From: Heterohyrax brucei
Lineage: Eukaryota; Chordata; Mammalia; Hyracoidea; Procaviidae
DNA length: 64,000 nucleotides
NCBI GenBank assembly: GCA_028571685.1
Contig: CM053143.1
Location: 3,229,501 to 3,293,500, forward strand
Reading direction: 5' to 3'
Position numbers and translations under genes: made by a program. Position 1 is the first letter of the stretch. Each line of letters opens with the position of its first letter. This document shows, in pieces, positions 31,507 through 42,784 of the stretch. Below the pieces are notes generated by a model that made no database searches, was not told the origin of the DNA, and saw only the letters and a list, made by a program, of their open reading frames with translations.

Positions 31507-32299
31507 TTGGGTGCATAAATATTTAATATTGTTACGTCCTGCTTGTGTATTGAGCCTTTCAGCAATAAATGGTATCGTCTTTGTCTACAATGGTGGGTTT
31601 TACATTAAAATCTATTTTATCTGAGATTTGTATTGCCACACCTGCTCTTCTTTGTATATTGTTAGCATGGTATATATTATTTCATCCTTTACTTTTCAGT
31701 TTGTTCATATCTTTTAAGTCTAAGGTGAGATTCTTGTAAGCAGTATATGGGCGGGTTGTGTCTTTTAATCCAAGATGTTACTCGTCTCTTTGCTGGATCA
31801 TTCAGTCTATTTACATTCAGTGTAATTATTGACAGGTATGTGTTTAGTGCTGTCATTTTGATGTATTTATTTTTGTGTTGGTGTTTTCTCCATTGCCCTT
31901 ACTATTCTGTTCTGGGACATTCTTCTTCATGAGTTGATTTTGACCTTTTCAGTGTTGGTTTTGTGTTTGTTGAGACTCCTGTATTGCATTTCTTGTTTTG
32001 GTATGTCACGTCTTTATTGTGCTTTGCAGCTACCCTTAGGATTCCCCTTAATCCATGTTTAAACCCAATTTTAAATTCTACATGTCTTATTAACTTCCTC
32101 TCCATCTGGAAGGACTATAACTACTGTAGTATATCCCTCTTTTTAATGTGATTGTATCATTGTTTTCATGGTATCATCACTGCATCACTTCTTTTAATAT
32201 CATAGCTTTGGTTGGATTTTGTGCCTTCCCTAACTGAGTAGGTTTCTGGATGATGTGTCCTGTATAGTCTCCTAAAATATAGAGTTAATGGTTTTGTTC

Positions 32300-33236
32300 T
32301 TCTAAGCCTAGAGCTTCTTTCAGTATTTTCTTTGAGCTTTGGTTTTGTTTTCGCAAAGTCTCTGAGTTTCTGTTTATCTGCAAATGTCTTAATCTCATTT
32401 TCATATTCGAAAGACAGTTTTTCAGGACATATAATTCTTGGTTGGAAGTTTTTCTCTTTCAATGCTTTGAATGTGCCATCCCACTGCCTCCATGCCAACA
32501 TGGTTTCTGCTGAGAAGTGAGATGAAATCCTACAGTGCTTTCCTCTGAATGCTAGCTTTGCTTTGAGTCTCAGTGCCTTTAAGAGTTTCTACTTATGTTT
32601 CATTTTGTTAAGCTTGATTATAGTATGTCTTGGAGTCTTTCTTTTTGGATCTATATCGTGTGCAATCAATATGCATCTTGGATATCTATGTCTTCTTCTT
32701 TCATAATTTCAGGGAAGTTTTCTGTCAGCAAGTCAACAATACTCTGTGTTTTCAACTGTCCTTTCATGTTCAGGAACTCTAATTAGTTGTAGATTTTTCC
32801 TCTTGACAGAGCCCCACAGGTTTCTTAATACTTCTTCATTTTTCTTGTTTCTTTTCTCTGATTTCTCCTCATAAATGCTGGTGTCAGTAGTTCTGACTTC
32901 CAAGTCAGAAAGTCTATTTTCCACTTGTTCAATTTTGTTCTCTTAGCTTTGAATTGAGTTTTCTAATTCTCGAATTTTGTTACTGATCTGTCAGATTTCA
33001 GAATGCTTGTCTTCCATCAGTTTGAACAGCTGGCTTAATTTTTCATTTTGGTCTGCTTCATTTTGTGTAATGTCTAGGAGAGCTCTCTATATAATCCTTT
33101 TGTTCTGAACCTCCAAAAGTTTCAGAAAGACTTCTTCATCTGGGAAATTCTTTGGTTCTTTCTTTTGGGAGCTTTCTGGAGCCATGTGTGGATTTTTCTC
33201 TAACTGTCTGGCCAAAGTCTGTTGCTTTTTGGGCAT
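32300..33236 (-). pseudogene. L1-C ORF1, broken
   Basis: The ATG at 33236 (MPKKQQTLARQLEKNP) is the ancestral ORF1 start. Readable parts are the coiled-coil end VENRLSDLEVRTTDTSIYEEKSEKRNKKNEE (32922-32830, VE for the usual ME-x-ME) and the C-terminal domain MLAWRQWDGTFKALKEKNFQPRIICPEKLSFEYENEIKTF (32501-32380). There are several frame changes and stops. The domain order and total length are those of a normal L1 ORF1. Confidence 0.88.
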
Positions 33237-34249
33237 CTAGAAGTTGTTTAGTTTCTCTGGTGTTGCCTTAACAGGAGCTGAAGCAGAAGTTGATCACCAG
33301 GCAGCTCTATGTACTCCAGCAAGTGGGCCCAGGGGAATCTCTGGGGTAACAGGCTCCACCTCTTGTGTGACAAAGACACAATCCTAGTTGTGGAGTCACT
33401 GGCATGCTGTCAGCTGACCCTATATTGTGGGTCAGTCAAGGCTGGAAAGAGAGGCCGTCAGGCTGCACCACAGTTGTTTCTCTAGGTAGTCTTATTTTGA
33501 AACATGACAGCTATCTGGCAGCTTCCATAAACAGTCAGGATGTCAGGTGTGCAAGCCCCTCTTTCCAACTGGCAGTGGAGGCACCTCTATAGCCGTCCCC
33601 AGATGCTGTGATCTAGTTCAAAGTATGGAAAGGTTACTGCCCTGCTGTCATATATTGCCGGGCCCCACCCATAAGGCTACACTGTGGTAAACACAGCTTT
33701 TCTGCTGGGAAAGCACTCCCTGGGCTAACACTGCCTCCCATCCTGGGAATTAGCCCCTGTTGAGGCCTCTATTTGGATAACTCCACATCCCAGTCAATCA
33801 AGATGGCATCCCACACAAGCTATCCCCCCTATTTCGAAACAGCCAGATCAATTGCAGAGGTTTGAAAAGAAAGGGTGGAGGGGGTGTGGTGTTCTTAAGT
33901 CCAGAGCCAGGCTCTAAAAGTATAGCTATTCTGCCTGCAGATCACATCAGCAATGTGGCTGAGATTTGCTGCCAGTTAAGCCCAATCACCACCTCTAGTT
34001 AACAAAAAGAAAAAAACGCTAAAAACAACAGTTACCTTCAGTTTGTGAGAGCCAACCATTCAACAAGTGTGGAGGTCAGCAAAAGAGAAGAAATTTCCTG
34101 TTCAGTGGCATGTACTGTAAACTGACAACCCTATGCCATGTCCTAGGGCTTACTGGGTGTCCAGAAGTCTCCCTTTAATTATCAATCCAGGCCTTAGTTT
34201 TCACAAGGAATTAAGGAGATGTGTGCTTAGTCTGCAATCTTGATGTGGA
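33237..34249 (-). promoter_or_regulatory. L1-C 5' UTR
   Basis: About 1 kb leader with the same order of blocks as the L1-A and 57710-58768 leaders: 'ggtcagcaaaagagaagaaa' near 34073 and 'ccatgtcctagggc' near 34136. Promoter role is inferred from the family only. Confidence 0.65.
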
Positions 34250-34267
34250 TACATTCCTATAATTTTA
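34250..34267. repeat. Target-site duplication of L1-C, right copy
   Basis: TACATTCCTATAATTTTA, identical to 31489-31506, next to the L1 5' end. Confidence 0.93.
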
Positions 34268-34740
34268 AAATGGCAGAAAACTTTAGCCAACTGTTTAATT
34301 TTGCGGGTGAAGAAATTGACTACCCAGCAGGAACCATGCAGGCCGGAAGGTAATGGGATGGCATATACAAAGCCTTGAAGGAAAACAAAAAAATGCCAGC
34401 CTAGAATTATATACCCAGCAAACTGTGTCTCCAACATGATGGCAAAATTAGGACATTTACAGATAAACAGAAGTTTAGAAAACTTGTTTCCTATCATAAC
34501 CTTTGAGACACAGCAAGGGCAGTCTTCTGAGATTAGTTTGTTTTAATATATGCCCACATTCCCAAAAACAAAAGCCCAAATCAAGCCATTAACCCTACAA
34601 TTCACACAAATAGAGAGAAGCAAAATAACACCTCATTCATGGAAGGAAAGAAAATAATAAAAATTAGAGTATAACTAAATGAATCAGAGAATAGAAAAAC
34701 TGTTGAAGAGTTAATAAGACTAAAAGCTGGTTCTTTGGAA

Positions 34741-34911
34741 AAAACAAAACAAAAACAAATCCACTGCTGTCAACTCGATTCCAACTCATAGTGGCCCAAT
34801 AGACAGAGTGGAACTTCCCCATATGTTTCCCAGGAGTGCCTGGCAAATTTGAACTGCTGACTTTTTGGTTTGCAATTGTAGCACGTAACTACTACACCAC
34901 CACGGTTTCCA
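34741..34911 (-). mobile_element. AfroSINE, antisense, inside L1-D
   Basis: Plus-strand text 'ccactgctgtcaactcgattccaactcatagtggccc', 'gtttcccaggagtgcctgg', 'acgtaactactacaccaccacggtttcc'. Target duplication GTTCTTTGGAAAA (34730) and GTTCTTTGAAAA (34912) lies in L1-D ORF2 sequence. It has one of the best preserved tails in the window. Confidence 0.92.
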
Positions 34912-35609
34912 GTTCTTTGAAAAGATCAACAAAATCATTAACCCATTGGCCAAACAGACAAAAGAAAACCAGGAGAGGAAGCAAATTACCCAATAAGAAA
35001 TGAGATAGGCAATATCACAACAGACCCAATTGAAATGATAATTTAAAAAAATAGTAACAGAATACTTTGAAAAATTGTTCTCTAATAAATTGTAAAACCT
35101 AAAGGAAATAGGCAAATTTCTAGAAGCATGCTACCTACATAAACTAACATAGAGGTGGAAAAATTAAATAAACCAATAACAAGTTGAAGGAGAGACTGAA
35201 AAGCTCCTTAAAAGACTATTAACAACAATAAAAAGATTTGGCTCTGATGGCTGCACTTGAGAATTCTACCAAACATTCATGGAATAGTTAACACTACTAT
35301 TACTAAAGGTATTTCAAAGCATAGAAAAGGATAAAGCACTCTCAAATTCATTGTATGAACCAGCAGAATCCTACTAACAACATCGGGTAAAAGCACTACA
35401 AAAAAAGAAAATTACAGACCAATATCTGCCATGATCTTAGATGAAAAAATCTTCAACAAAATTCTAGCCAATAGAACTCAGCAATGTATCAAAAAAAAAA
35501 AAAAAAAGTCATCATGACCAAGTGTGATTTACACTGGGGAATCAGGGATGGTTCAACATAAGAAAAACAATCAATGTAATCAACCACATAAATAAAAGAC
35601 AAGAACCAC

Positions 35610-35804
35610 TTGATATTATCAATTGATTTAGAAAAGACATTTGACAAAGTTCAACACTCATCATGCTCACTCATCATGCTAAAAACTCTCTGCAAAATTA
35701 GAATAGAAGGGAAATTTCTCAACATAATAGAGGGCATTTATATAAAGCCAATAGCTAACATCACTCTCCTGAAAGTATTCCCTTTGAGAACTGTAACCAG
35801 TTAA
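35610..35804 (+). pseudogene. L1-D ORF2 RT fragment
   Basis: 64 codons reading [16 protein letters not shown], the RT motif A region (usual [14 protein letters not shown], containing the first catalytic Asp). KPIANI follows further on. The expected FADD motif further along (about 35925) is not intact; the DNA there reads 'tctctttgcacatatgatc'. Confidence 0.85.
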
Positions 35805-36285
35805 GATTACTCCTTATCATTACTTTCACTCAAATATTCCTGGAAGTTCTAGCCAGTGCAATCAGACAAGACAAAGAAATAAAGGGCATCCAAACTGATA
35901 AAGAAGAAGTAAAGGCATATCTCTTTGCACATATGATCTTATGCACAGAAACCTCTGAAGAATCCACAAAATAATTTACTGGGTCTAGTAGGAGAGTTCA
36001 ACAATGTATCAGGATAGAAAATAAACATACAAAAATCCTTGAGATTCCTCTACACAAACAAAGAGAATATTAAAGAGGAAATCACGGAACCAATGACATT
36101 TACAAATAGCCCTCACAAGATACAATACTTAGGAACAAATCTAACCACAGATGTAAAAGACCTATACAAAGAAAAACCACGAGACTTTACTGCAAGAAAC
36201 CAAAAGAGACCTATATAAGTGGAGAAATCTACATTGTGTGTGGATAGGAAGAGTCCACACTGTAAAAAGACTATTTTACTCAAAG

Positions 36286-36760
36286 TCTTAGTCATCTAGT
36301 GCTAGACAGAAACACAGCAAACGGATGGCTTTAAAAAGAGAAATTTTATTGTATCACTGTCCAGTAGACTGCAAATCTAAATTCAGGGTATCAAGTCCGG
36401 GGAAAGCCTTTCTCTGCTGGCTCTAAAAGAAGGTATTTTGTCATCAATCTCCCTCTGTACTGGGAGCTTCTGAGGCACAGGGGCCCCCAAGTCTTTCCAT
36501 AGCATTCATTCAGCTCCCAGCATTGCCTCTTGGTGGTATGAGGTCCCCAAATCTCTGCATGCTTCCCTTTCCTTTATATCAAGGCACAACATAATCTTAC
36601 ACATTGAGTCCTGCTCCACCTACAAAACTGCCACCCGTTCTCACTCGTTAACATCATAGAAGCAGGATTTACAACAAGGAGTAACACCACACAGTATGAA
36701 GAGTCATGGCCCAGCCAAATTGCTACACACATTCTGAGAGGGACATAATTCAATCCATGG
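36286..36760 (-). mobile_element. Solo LTR, MaLR-like, antisense, inside L1-D (fossil)
   Basis: On the plus strand it starts 'tcttagtcatctagtgctagac' and ends 'acataattcaatccatgg', with 'gtccagtagactgcaaatc' inside. It is the reverse of the 15123-15647 family, with a different middle. It splits L1-D ORF2 between 'ctattttactcaaag' and 'atgtatagctacag'. Flanks CAAAG and CAATG (36281 and 36761) are consistent with a 5-bp duplication that has since changed once. Confidence 0.8.
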
Positions 36761-38151
36761 CAATGATGTATAGCTACAGTGCAACCCACATCCGAACTCC
36801 AATGGTGTTTTTTAATAACATCAAGAAAGAAATTACTAACTTTACAAGGAAATGGAAAAAGTCTTGGATAATCAAAACATTTCTGAAGAACAAAATTGGA
36901 GACTTCATGCTTCCTGACTTTAGAATTTATTACACCACCACTGTAGTCAAAACAGGTTAGTACTGCTACAACAGCTCTATAGACCAGTAGAACAGAATTG
37001 AGAATTCAGATATAAATTGACTCATCTGTAAGCAGCTGATATCTTACAAAGGCCCAAAATCTGTAAACTGGAGAAAAGACATTCTCTGTAACCAAAGGTA
37101 TTGGCATAACTGAATATCAATCACCAATAAAATAAAATAAAACAAAACCCATATCTCACACAGCATGCACAAAAACTAACTAAAGGTGAATCAAAGACCT
37201 GAATATAAAATCTAAAATAATAAAGATCTTGGAAGAAAAAATAAGGACAGTCTTGGAATCCTTAATATGTGGCATAAACGGAATACAAAACATTACTAAC
37301 ATCAGAAGAGAAAATAGACAACTGCGAACTCCTAAAAATCAAACACAGTTATACTCACCCAAAGACTTCACCACAGAAGTAAAAAGACAACCTACAGACT
37401 GGCAGAAAATTTTTGGCAACCAGTGTCCAATATCTAAAGTCTTCAAGATGCTAAAAGATGTCAAAAAGAAAAAAGAGAAACAACCAAAATAAAAAATCGG
37501 CAAAGGATATGAAAAGGCACTTCACCAAAGAAGGCACTCACACAGCTAACAGATACATACAGAAATGCTCATGATCAGTAGGCATTGGAGAAATCCAAAT
37601 CAAAACTCCAAAGATATATCACCTCATCCCAACAAAGCTGCCATTAACTCAAAAACACAAATTAATAAATGTTGGAGAGGCTGTGGTGGAAATCTAAAAT
37701 GACTAATTTGGAAATTGATTTGGCGCTTTCTTAAAAAGCTAAAAATAGAAATATGATGCAACCCAGCCATCTCTCTTCTTGGAACATATCCTAGAGAAAT
37801 AAGAGCTGTCACACCAACAGAAACATGCACACCAGTGTTGACTGCAGCACTGTCCACAGCAGCAAAAAGATTGAATCAGCCTAGGTGCCCATCAATGGGT
37901 GAATGGATTAACACACTGTGGTATATTCATTCATACAATGTAATATTATGCAATGATAAAGAACAATGATGAATTTCAGAAACATAGAGAAATCTGGAAG
38001 GTATTATGCTGGGTGAAATTTGTCAGTCACGAAAGCATAAATATTGTATAATGTCACTATTATAAGAACTCAAAAAAGGTTTAAACACAGAAGAAAATAG
38101 TCTTTGATGTTTACAAGGTTAGGGAGGTAGGGAAAGGGGTATTTCTAATTT

Positions 38152-38180
38152 GATACTCCACCAAGTGCCATCGAGTCGGA
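38152..38180 (-). mobile_element. AfroSINE 3'-tail stub in the L1-D 3' UTR
   Basis: 'accaagtgccatcgagtcggac' is the complement of an AfroSINE tail. Only about 25 bp, so either a very short insertion or chance similarity. Confidence 0.4.
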
Positions 38181-38270
38181 CAAGGATTATTTTAAGTGAA
38201 GGGAGGGATGAAACACAATAGAGAAGTCAACATCACTGGACTAAACCAAAGGGAAAAAGTTTTCTACCTC

Positions 38271-39239
38271 TTTAATTGGTTTAATACAGACTGTTTGTCT
38301 CTGAACCATCAACAAGTTGTCATTTATTTATGTTTGCTTATTTTGTTCTAACTTTTTAAAATTATTCTTTTGTTTTAAAATACCCATATAGGCTAAGTCC
38401 TGTGAATTAGTTTAATTATTGGTGTCTTACAGATTCTAATGTCCTATTATGAGGTGGTTAGAGCTGGGCACAAGGGCCCAGGAGTCTGTTTATTTTTCTT
38501 GTATGTGTTCAGCTCAAGTGCTCAGGCAGTTGGTCACCAAGTGTATGGTGATAGTTCTTCCTTACAGTTCTAGCAAGGCAAGGGCGACTGGTGAAGGCAT
38601 AAGTTATTGGGTGCATACACTGATAAAAGCAGGGAGATGACAGCTGTCAGCACTTAGAAGAGTCAGAAGATTTTTTTTTTTACCTGTTAAATTGTTCCCT
38701 CTCCCAAGTCTAGGAGAGTAGCTAAGGGTGCACATGAGGGGTCCTAATTCTGTCCTACAGAGAGTATTAGGATTTGCTGCAAAGTGCAGTGCAGAGAAGG
38801 GAGGGGTAAGCACTGAGGAAAGGGAGAGAAGTTTAGCCTGAAGGAAAGTTTTAGACTCACACACGTCTGCAAGCATTTAGGGTTTGGTGATCAAATGGCA
38901 CTCTTCTGTGATTATGAAAGCATGAGTGTCTGAAGCTCAGCTTCTCTACTGAGGAAGACACTGTCCAAAAGCTGCAGCTTTGTTTACTGCACTGGGAGTT
39001 GGGAATCCTCCTAGAGGGCATGGATTCCCGTCAGGTCAGCTCTGAACTATACTAAGTACTTCTGAACCTCCTCTCCCTTACCTGTTGCTGAGTCTGATTT
39101 ATCAGCTTTTCCTTTGATGTTCAGGGCTCCTAAAATGTCATGTATAATCTGTTCACTTCTTTTTCTGGATATATGTTGTTAGAGGGATCATAGGAAGAAT
39201 CTGATACTACATCCTCTTTGTCCCACCTGTCAAGAACTT
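38271..39239. other. Unassigned DNA, possibly old LTR material
   Basis: About 970 bp. Composition around 38450-39010 is less AT-rich than its flanks and looks like an antisense LTR, but I cannot name a family. Frames at 38449-38640 and 38604-38876 have no resemblance to known proteins. Confidence 0.35.
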
Positions 39240-40015
39240 TTATAAATACAACAAAACACTCTGAGAGGCAGAGAAGCAGAGACAGGATTCTAGCTTCAGG
39301 AGACACCTAGTTCAGTTGGCATAACCAAGTTTATTAAGGAAGTGTTCCACATCCCTTTCTAGTGAGTGGTGTCAGAGGTCTTAAAAGTTAGCAAGCATCC
39401 ATCTGAGCAACACAAATTTGTCTCAACTTACCTGGAGCAAAAGAAAATGAAGACCATCAAAGACACACGGAAAATATTAGCCAAAGAGACAGAAAGAGTC
39501 GCATAAATCAGAGACTATAGCAACATGGAACTATTAAAACTGGATCATGCATGGCTACCATCAGTGATTCCCTTTACAGGGAACTCAACATAGAATCTCT
39601 GATGGATCAGGAGGAATGTAGGGTGCAAAACTCAAACTCTAGAAAAAAGACCAGACTTGATGTTCTAACAGACTGAGAGGTCCCTGGAAGACATGATCCC
39701 CAAACTTCCTGTTATTCCAGAACCAAGACCATGCTGAAAGCCAGCATCTCAGACAAATACTAAACTGTTCTATAAGACATAAAATGACACTGGTGAAGAG
39801 TGTGCTTCTTGGCTTAAGTATATACAGGAAACTAACTGCGCAGCTCCTGTCTGGAGGTGAAATGAGGAGAAAGAAGGGGACAGGAGCTGGATGAATGAGC
39901 ACAGAAAGTTTGGGGTGGAAAGTGTTGTCATAATGTGAGGAGAACAGCTAAAGTCACACAACTGTGTGTAAGTTTTCATATGAGAAAATTGCTTCAAATT
40001 TTCTTTTAAAACATT
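39240..40015 (+). mobile_element. L1 3' UTR fragment, sense (L1-G)
   Basis: 'gtcttaaaagttagcaagcatcc' (about 39379), 'cctggagcaaaagaaaatgaagaccatcaaagac' (about 39431), 'aagacataaaatgacactggtg' (about 39774), 'ctcctgtctggaggtgaaatgagg' (about 39844). This is the 3' UTR of a second, older L1 subfamily common in this clade. No ORF2 precedes it, so the copy is strongly 5'-truncated. Confidence 0.7.
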
Positions 40016-40825
40016 TAAAAAATGTATGACGTTATCTTAAAATTTTGAGTTTCACATCAGTAAGGTTATACTAATTTACAATCCCACCAGAAATGTACTC
40101 TTCTGCTGACATTTAACATGCAAATAAATTCATACTAATAAAAATTTTCTATTTGTTTTATTATGATATATATAGCAGCTAAGTGATACTAACATGTATG
40201 TTAATATGTAAAAGCAGGATGGATCCAGGATTTGTAGGGATCTAGAGATTATACATTTGAGGCAACCTGTTAAAAAAAATAAAGGAAAATTTCAAAAATG
40301 AAACTGGATATTATCTCAAATATTTTATTTATAATGGAAAAATCACCTTAAAATATAAATTCTGTAAAGATGACAAGTGCCATAAACATCACAATATCTA
40401 GCAGGTAACACATTTTAGCTAATAAACTGGTACATCCCTGTACTAACTTCTTCCTGCATCACTTTGGTATATACTCTAATTTACATCTTCATATGACTGT
40501 GATTTTGTAGCGTTATTTGTTACAGAAAGTACAGAGAAATAGTTTATTCTTTCCTACAGCTTGGTGGGCAAAAATTTATTTCTTATTATTGGTGATTTAG
40601 AAATGTTTGGTCTGGCTATTCAACTTCTTGTTAACCAGATCATGTAAATTTTTAGGGTTGTTGTCATAATTAAGAAAATCTCTATCCAGTTACTTTCAAT
40701 GCAAACAGCATGATTTTGTAGAATTTAAAGTTACTTTTGCCTTGGCTAGTCTCAACAAGAACATCAGTGACATTCCTTGTAGTGTCTACGTCCTTTCTGA
40801 ATAACATATTCTTTTTCATTTGTGC
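40016..40825. other. Unassigned AT-rich DNA
   Basis: No gene found. 'tttacaatcccaccagaaatgtac' near 40074-40097 may be a small antisense L1 piece. Confidence 0.35.
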
Positions 40826-41370
40826 TTGTTATTGTCAAGATTGTGTGCCAACTGATTCTCAGTGTTTCAGCCATTATAGAATGTTGTGATCTCTTCTGGG
40901 ATGAGATCTGATATAATGTAATGATCTTCGTAATGAAATCTGATGTGAGTAGCCAACCAGTTGAAAGGTAGTTTCTTTGGGAGTGTGGACTATATCCAAA
41001 GTAATTGGACTCCTTTAGTTGGATCCCACTCGACGGTGCTTGGCTTGGCTGGCAAGACTTGTGACTTTTGCTTGCTCTGGATCTTGCAGCTGGTTCCCAT
41101 TCTTCTGACCTCTAATTCTTGGGACTTGAGTTAGCAGTTTACCTACAGTCTTGTCTTCCAGTCTTGGAATTTGTCCATGTTCACAGCCTGGGAGCAAGAG
41201 CCCTGCTGTCTGATTTGTTGATCTTAGGTACACCAGCCCCAGTGTGTACATGAAATAGGAGAAGCCTCTATCCTGACCCACAGATTTGGTACATTTCACC
41301 TTATACAACTATGTGAGTCATTTATTTTACACAAATCTCTCTAATTATATATTTATGTGATTTTAACTAG
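40826..41370 (+). mobile_element. ERVL-type solo LTR, sense (fossil)
   Basis: It starts 'tgttattgtcaagattgtgtgcc'. It has 'gatgagatctgatataatg', then 'gtgagtagccaaccagttgaaagg' and 'ctctggatcttgcagctgg', then 'gaagcctctatcctgaccc'. It ends with 'acaaatctctctaattat'. This is the layout of a clade-specific MLT2/ERVL-like LTR. A patch 'ccactcgacggtgcttggcttgg' (about 41027) resembles an AfroSINE tail. No internal genes. Confidence 0.65.
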
Positions 41371-42784
41371 TTTACTTCTTTAGAAAACTCAATCTAAAAT
41401 GGTTTCACAGTTTCATGTAAAATCATCTAGAAATAAAGAGGATCCTGAATAGTAGACATGATGCTAATAATGAGTTGGAATGAACTCTATGACAATGAGA
41501 TTGAGATGGGCAAGTCCATTTTAGGCCAAGAGAAGTGTGGAGCAAAGTCATGGTCTAGTGATGGAAAGGCATCCAGTTAGAATGTATGTAGAGAAAAGCA
41601 TCACTGAACGATTATATTGGCAAAGAATATTGAAGCCAGGTAGAAAGGTGGGACACAGTAGGAAATGTTGACAAGTAGTTGAAGATAGACCGTATTGCCC
41701 ATAAGTTAAGTAAGTAAAGGCTTGGTAATAGATCACAAAGACTGTAAGAGGTAATACAATACAGAGTCATGACTATACGAAAGTGATAAATGGCTCTATT
41801 GGCAGCCAGTCCATGACATTTCTAATCCACATAAACAGTTTTCAAATAAGAAAAGTTATTGCGTACACAAAGAAAAGACTAAATATTCTCCTTTTCTCAC
41901 CAACATGAAAGGCTGTTGTTTCTCTAAGAAGAAAAGTCTAATCCTGCTTTAATTTAAAAAATTATTCAGATGTTTAGGCAGTCATGGTGTACTGGTCATC
42001 CTTGATACTGCCACCTGGGTTACACCCAGCCAATAACTGAACATGGCAGGCTCTTAGAACTGGAATATTTCTGCTAAACGTGGAATACCTCTGATACACA
42101 ATTTAGGTTTTCCCACTGACCTGACCAAGTTTTTCTCTGAGACCCACTGTGGTCATGGACACTTCCTACTCAATTCTACTACTAAATGTCCTGTCATGAT
42201 CTGTGGACTCTTCCTGCCCACACTTGCTTCCTGTTCATTTTATTTTTCACATAAGGTTTCCCCTAATAAATCATTTGTTCTTCTAATTACAGTTTGATAT
42301 CTACTTTTCAGATGACCTAATCTCACATAGTTCATACTGCATATGAGCTGAGAAAACATGTATAATGATGTGATTTAGGGACTGGATCACTCATTGACCT
42401 GACCACAAAAGAGGACACCATCTGAGCAGTATGATAGTCACAGCAAATCCCTGGTACAAAGTGACAGCCAGCTGCTAAAAATGTCACTTCTGATGATCTG
42501 GAAAAACGCTCTGATAGAGGGACATGCCCTTGGCCATGTGACAATCCTGATGTTGGAGAGATACGAGGGGAAAACATATAATTTAAGAAATATGTATAGA
42601 CTTTTGGTCAGTGACCGAAGTCAAGACTCTGCAAAAGCAAAAACAGAACAAAACAACAACAAATCAAAAAGAAAGCCAAGTACGTAGCATACGATAGTGA
42701 GCGTGAAGTCTGGAGACTTTAAAATAAGCATCCATTGTGGAAAAGGCACTGAACAACTGGGCTGACAAAATTACTTGACTAACT
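41371..42784. other. Unassigned DNA
   Basis: About 1.4 kb with no assigned family. 'gagttggaatgaactctatgacaatgag' (about 41473) may be a degraded AfroSINE tail. The stretch 41940-42300 looks LTR-like ('cctaataaatcatttg' near 42262). Frames at 41548-41736, 42332-42577 and 42481-42687 have no family resemblance. Confidence 0.4.

Larger units (their letters stand above)
31507..34249 (-). mobile_element. L1-C: 5'-complete, 3'-truncated L1, antisense
   Basis: Read on the minus strand it has a complete 5' end (34249), a 5' UTR (to about 33237), ORF1 (33236-about 32300), a spacer, and about 360 bp of ORF2 (about 31864-31507). It then ends abruptly in the endonuclease region at 'gcacccaa'. A perfect 18-bp duplication bounds it (31489-31506 and 34250-34267). 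So the truncation at the 3' side was present when it inserted; it is not a later deletion. There is no 3' UTR and no poly(A). It is inserted into or beside the older L1-D. Confidence 0.92.
34268..38270 (+). mobile_element. Old L1 (L1-D), sense, interrupted
   Basis: It holds the end of ORF1 (about 34310-34500: 'gaattatatacccagcaaactg', 'cagataaacagaag'), then the pre-RT and RT part of ORF2 from about 34620, the C-terminus (to about 38050) and a short 3' UTR. About 1.2 kb with the ORF2 endonuclease is missing between 34505 and 34615. An AfroSINE (34741-34911) and a MaLR LTR (36286-36760) interrupt it. Many stops make it clearly older than L1-A and L1-B. Landmarks: 'gaaagctggttctttggaaaa'-type text at about 34724, 'attgatttagaaaagacatttgacaaag' (about 35621), 'accaccactgtagtcaaaacagg' (about 36934). 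Confidence 0.9.

Noticed and set aside
40890-41308. 97-codon minus-strand frame (41015-41308)
   Set aside because: Antisense of an ERVL-type LTR. No protein family resemblance.
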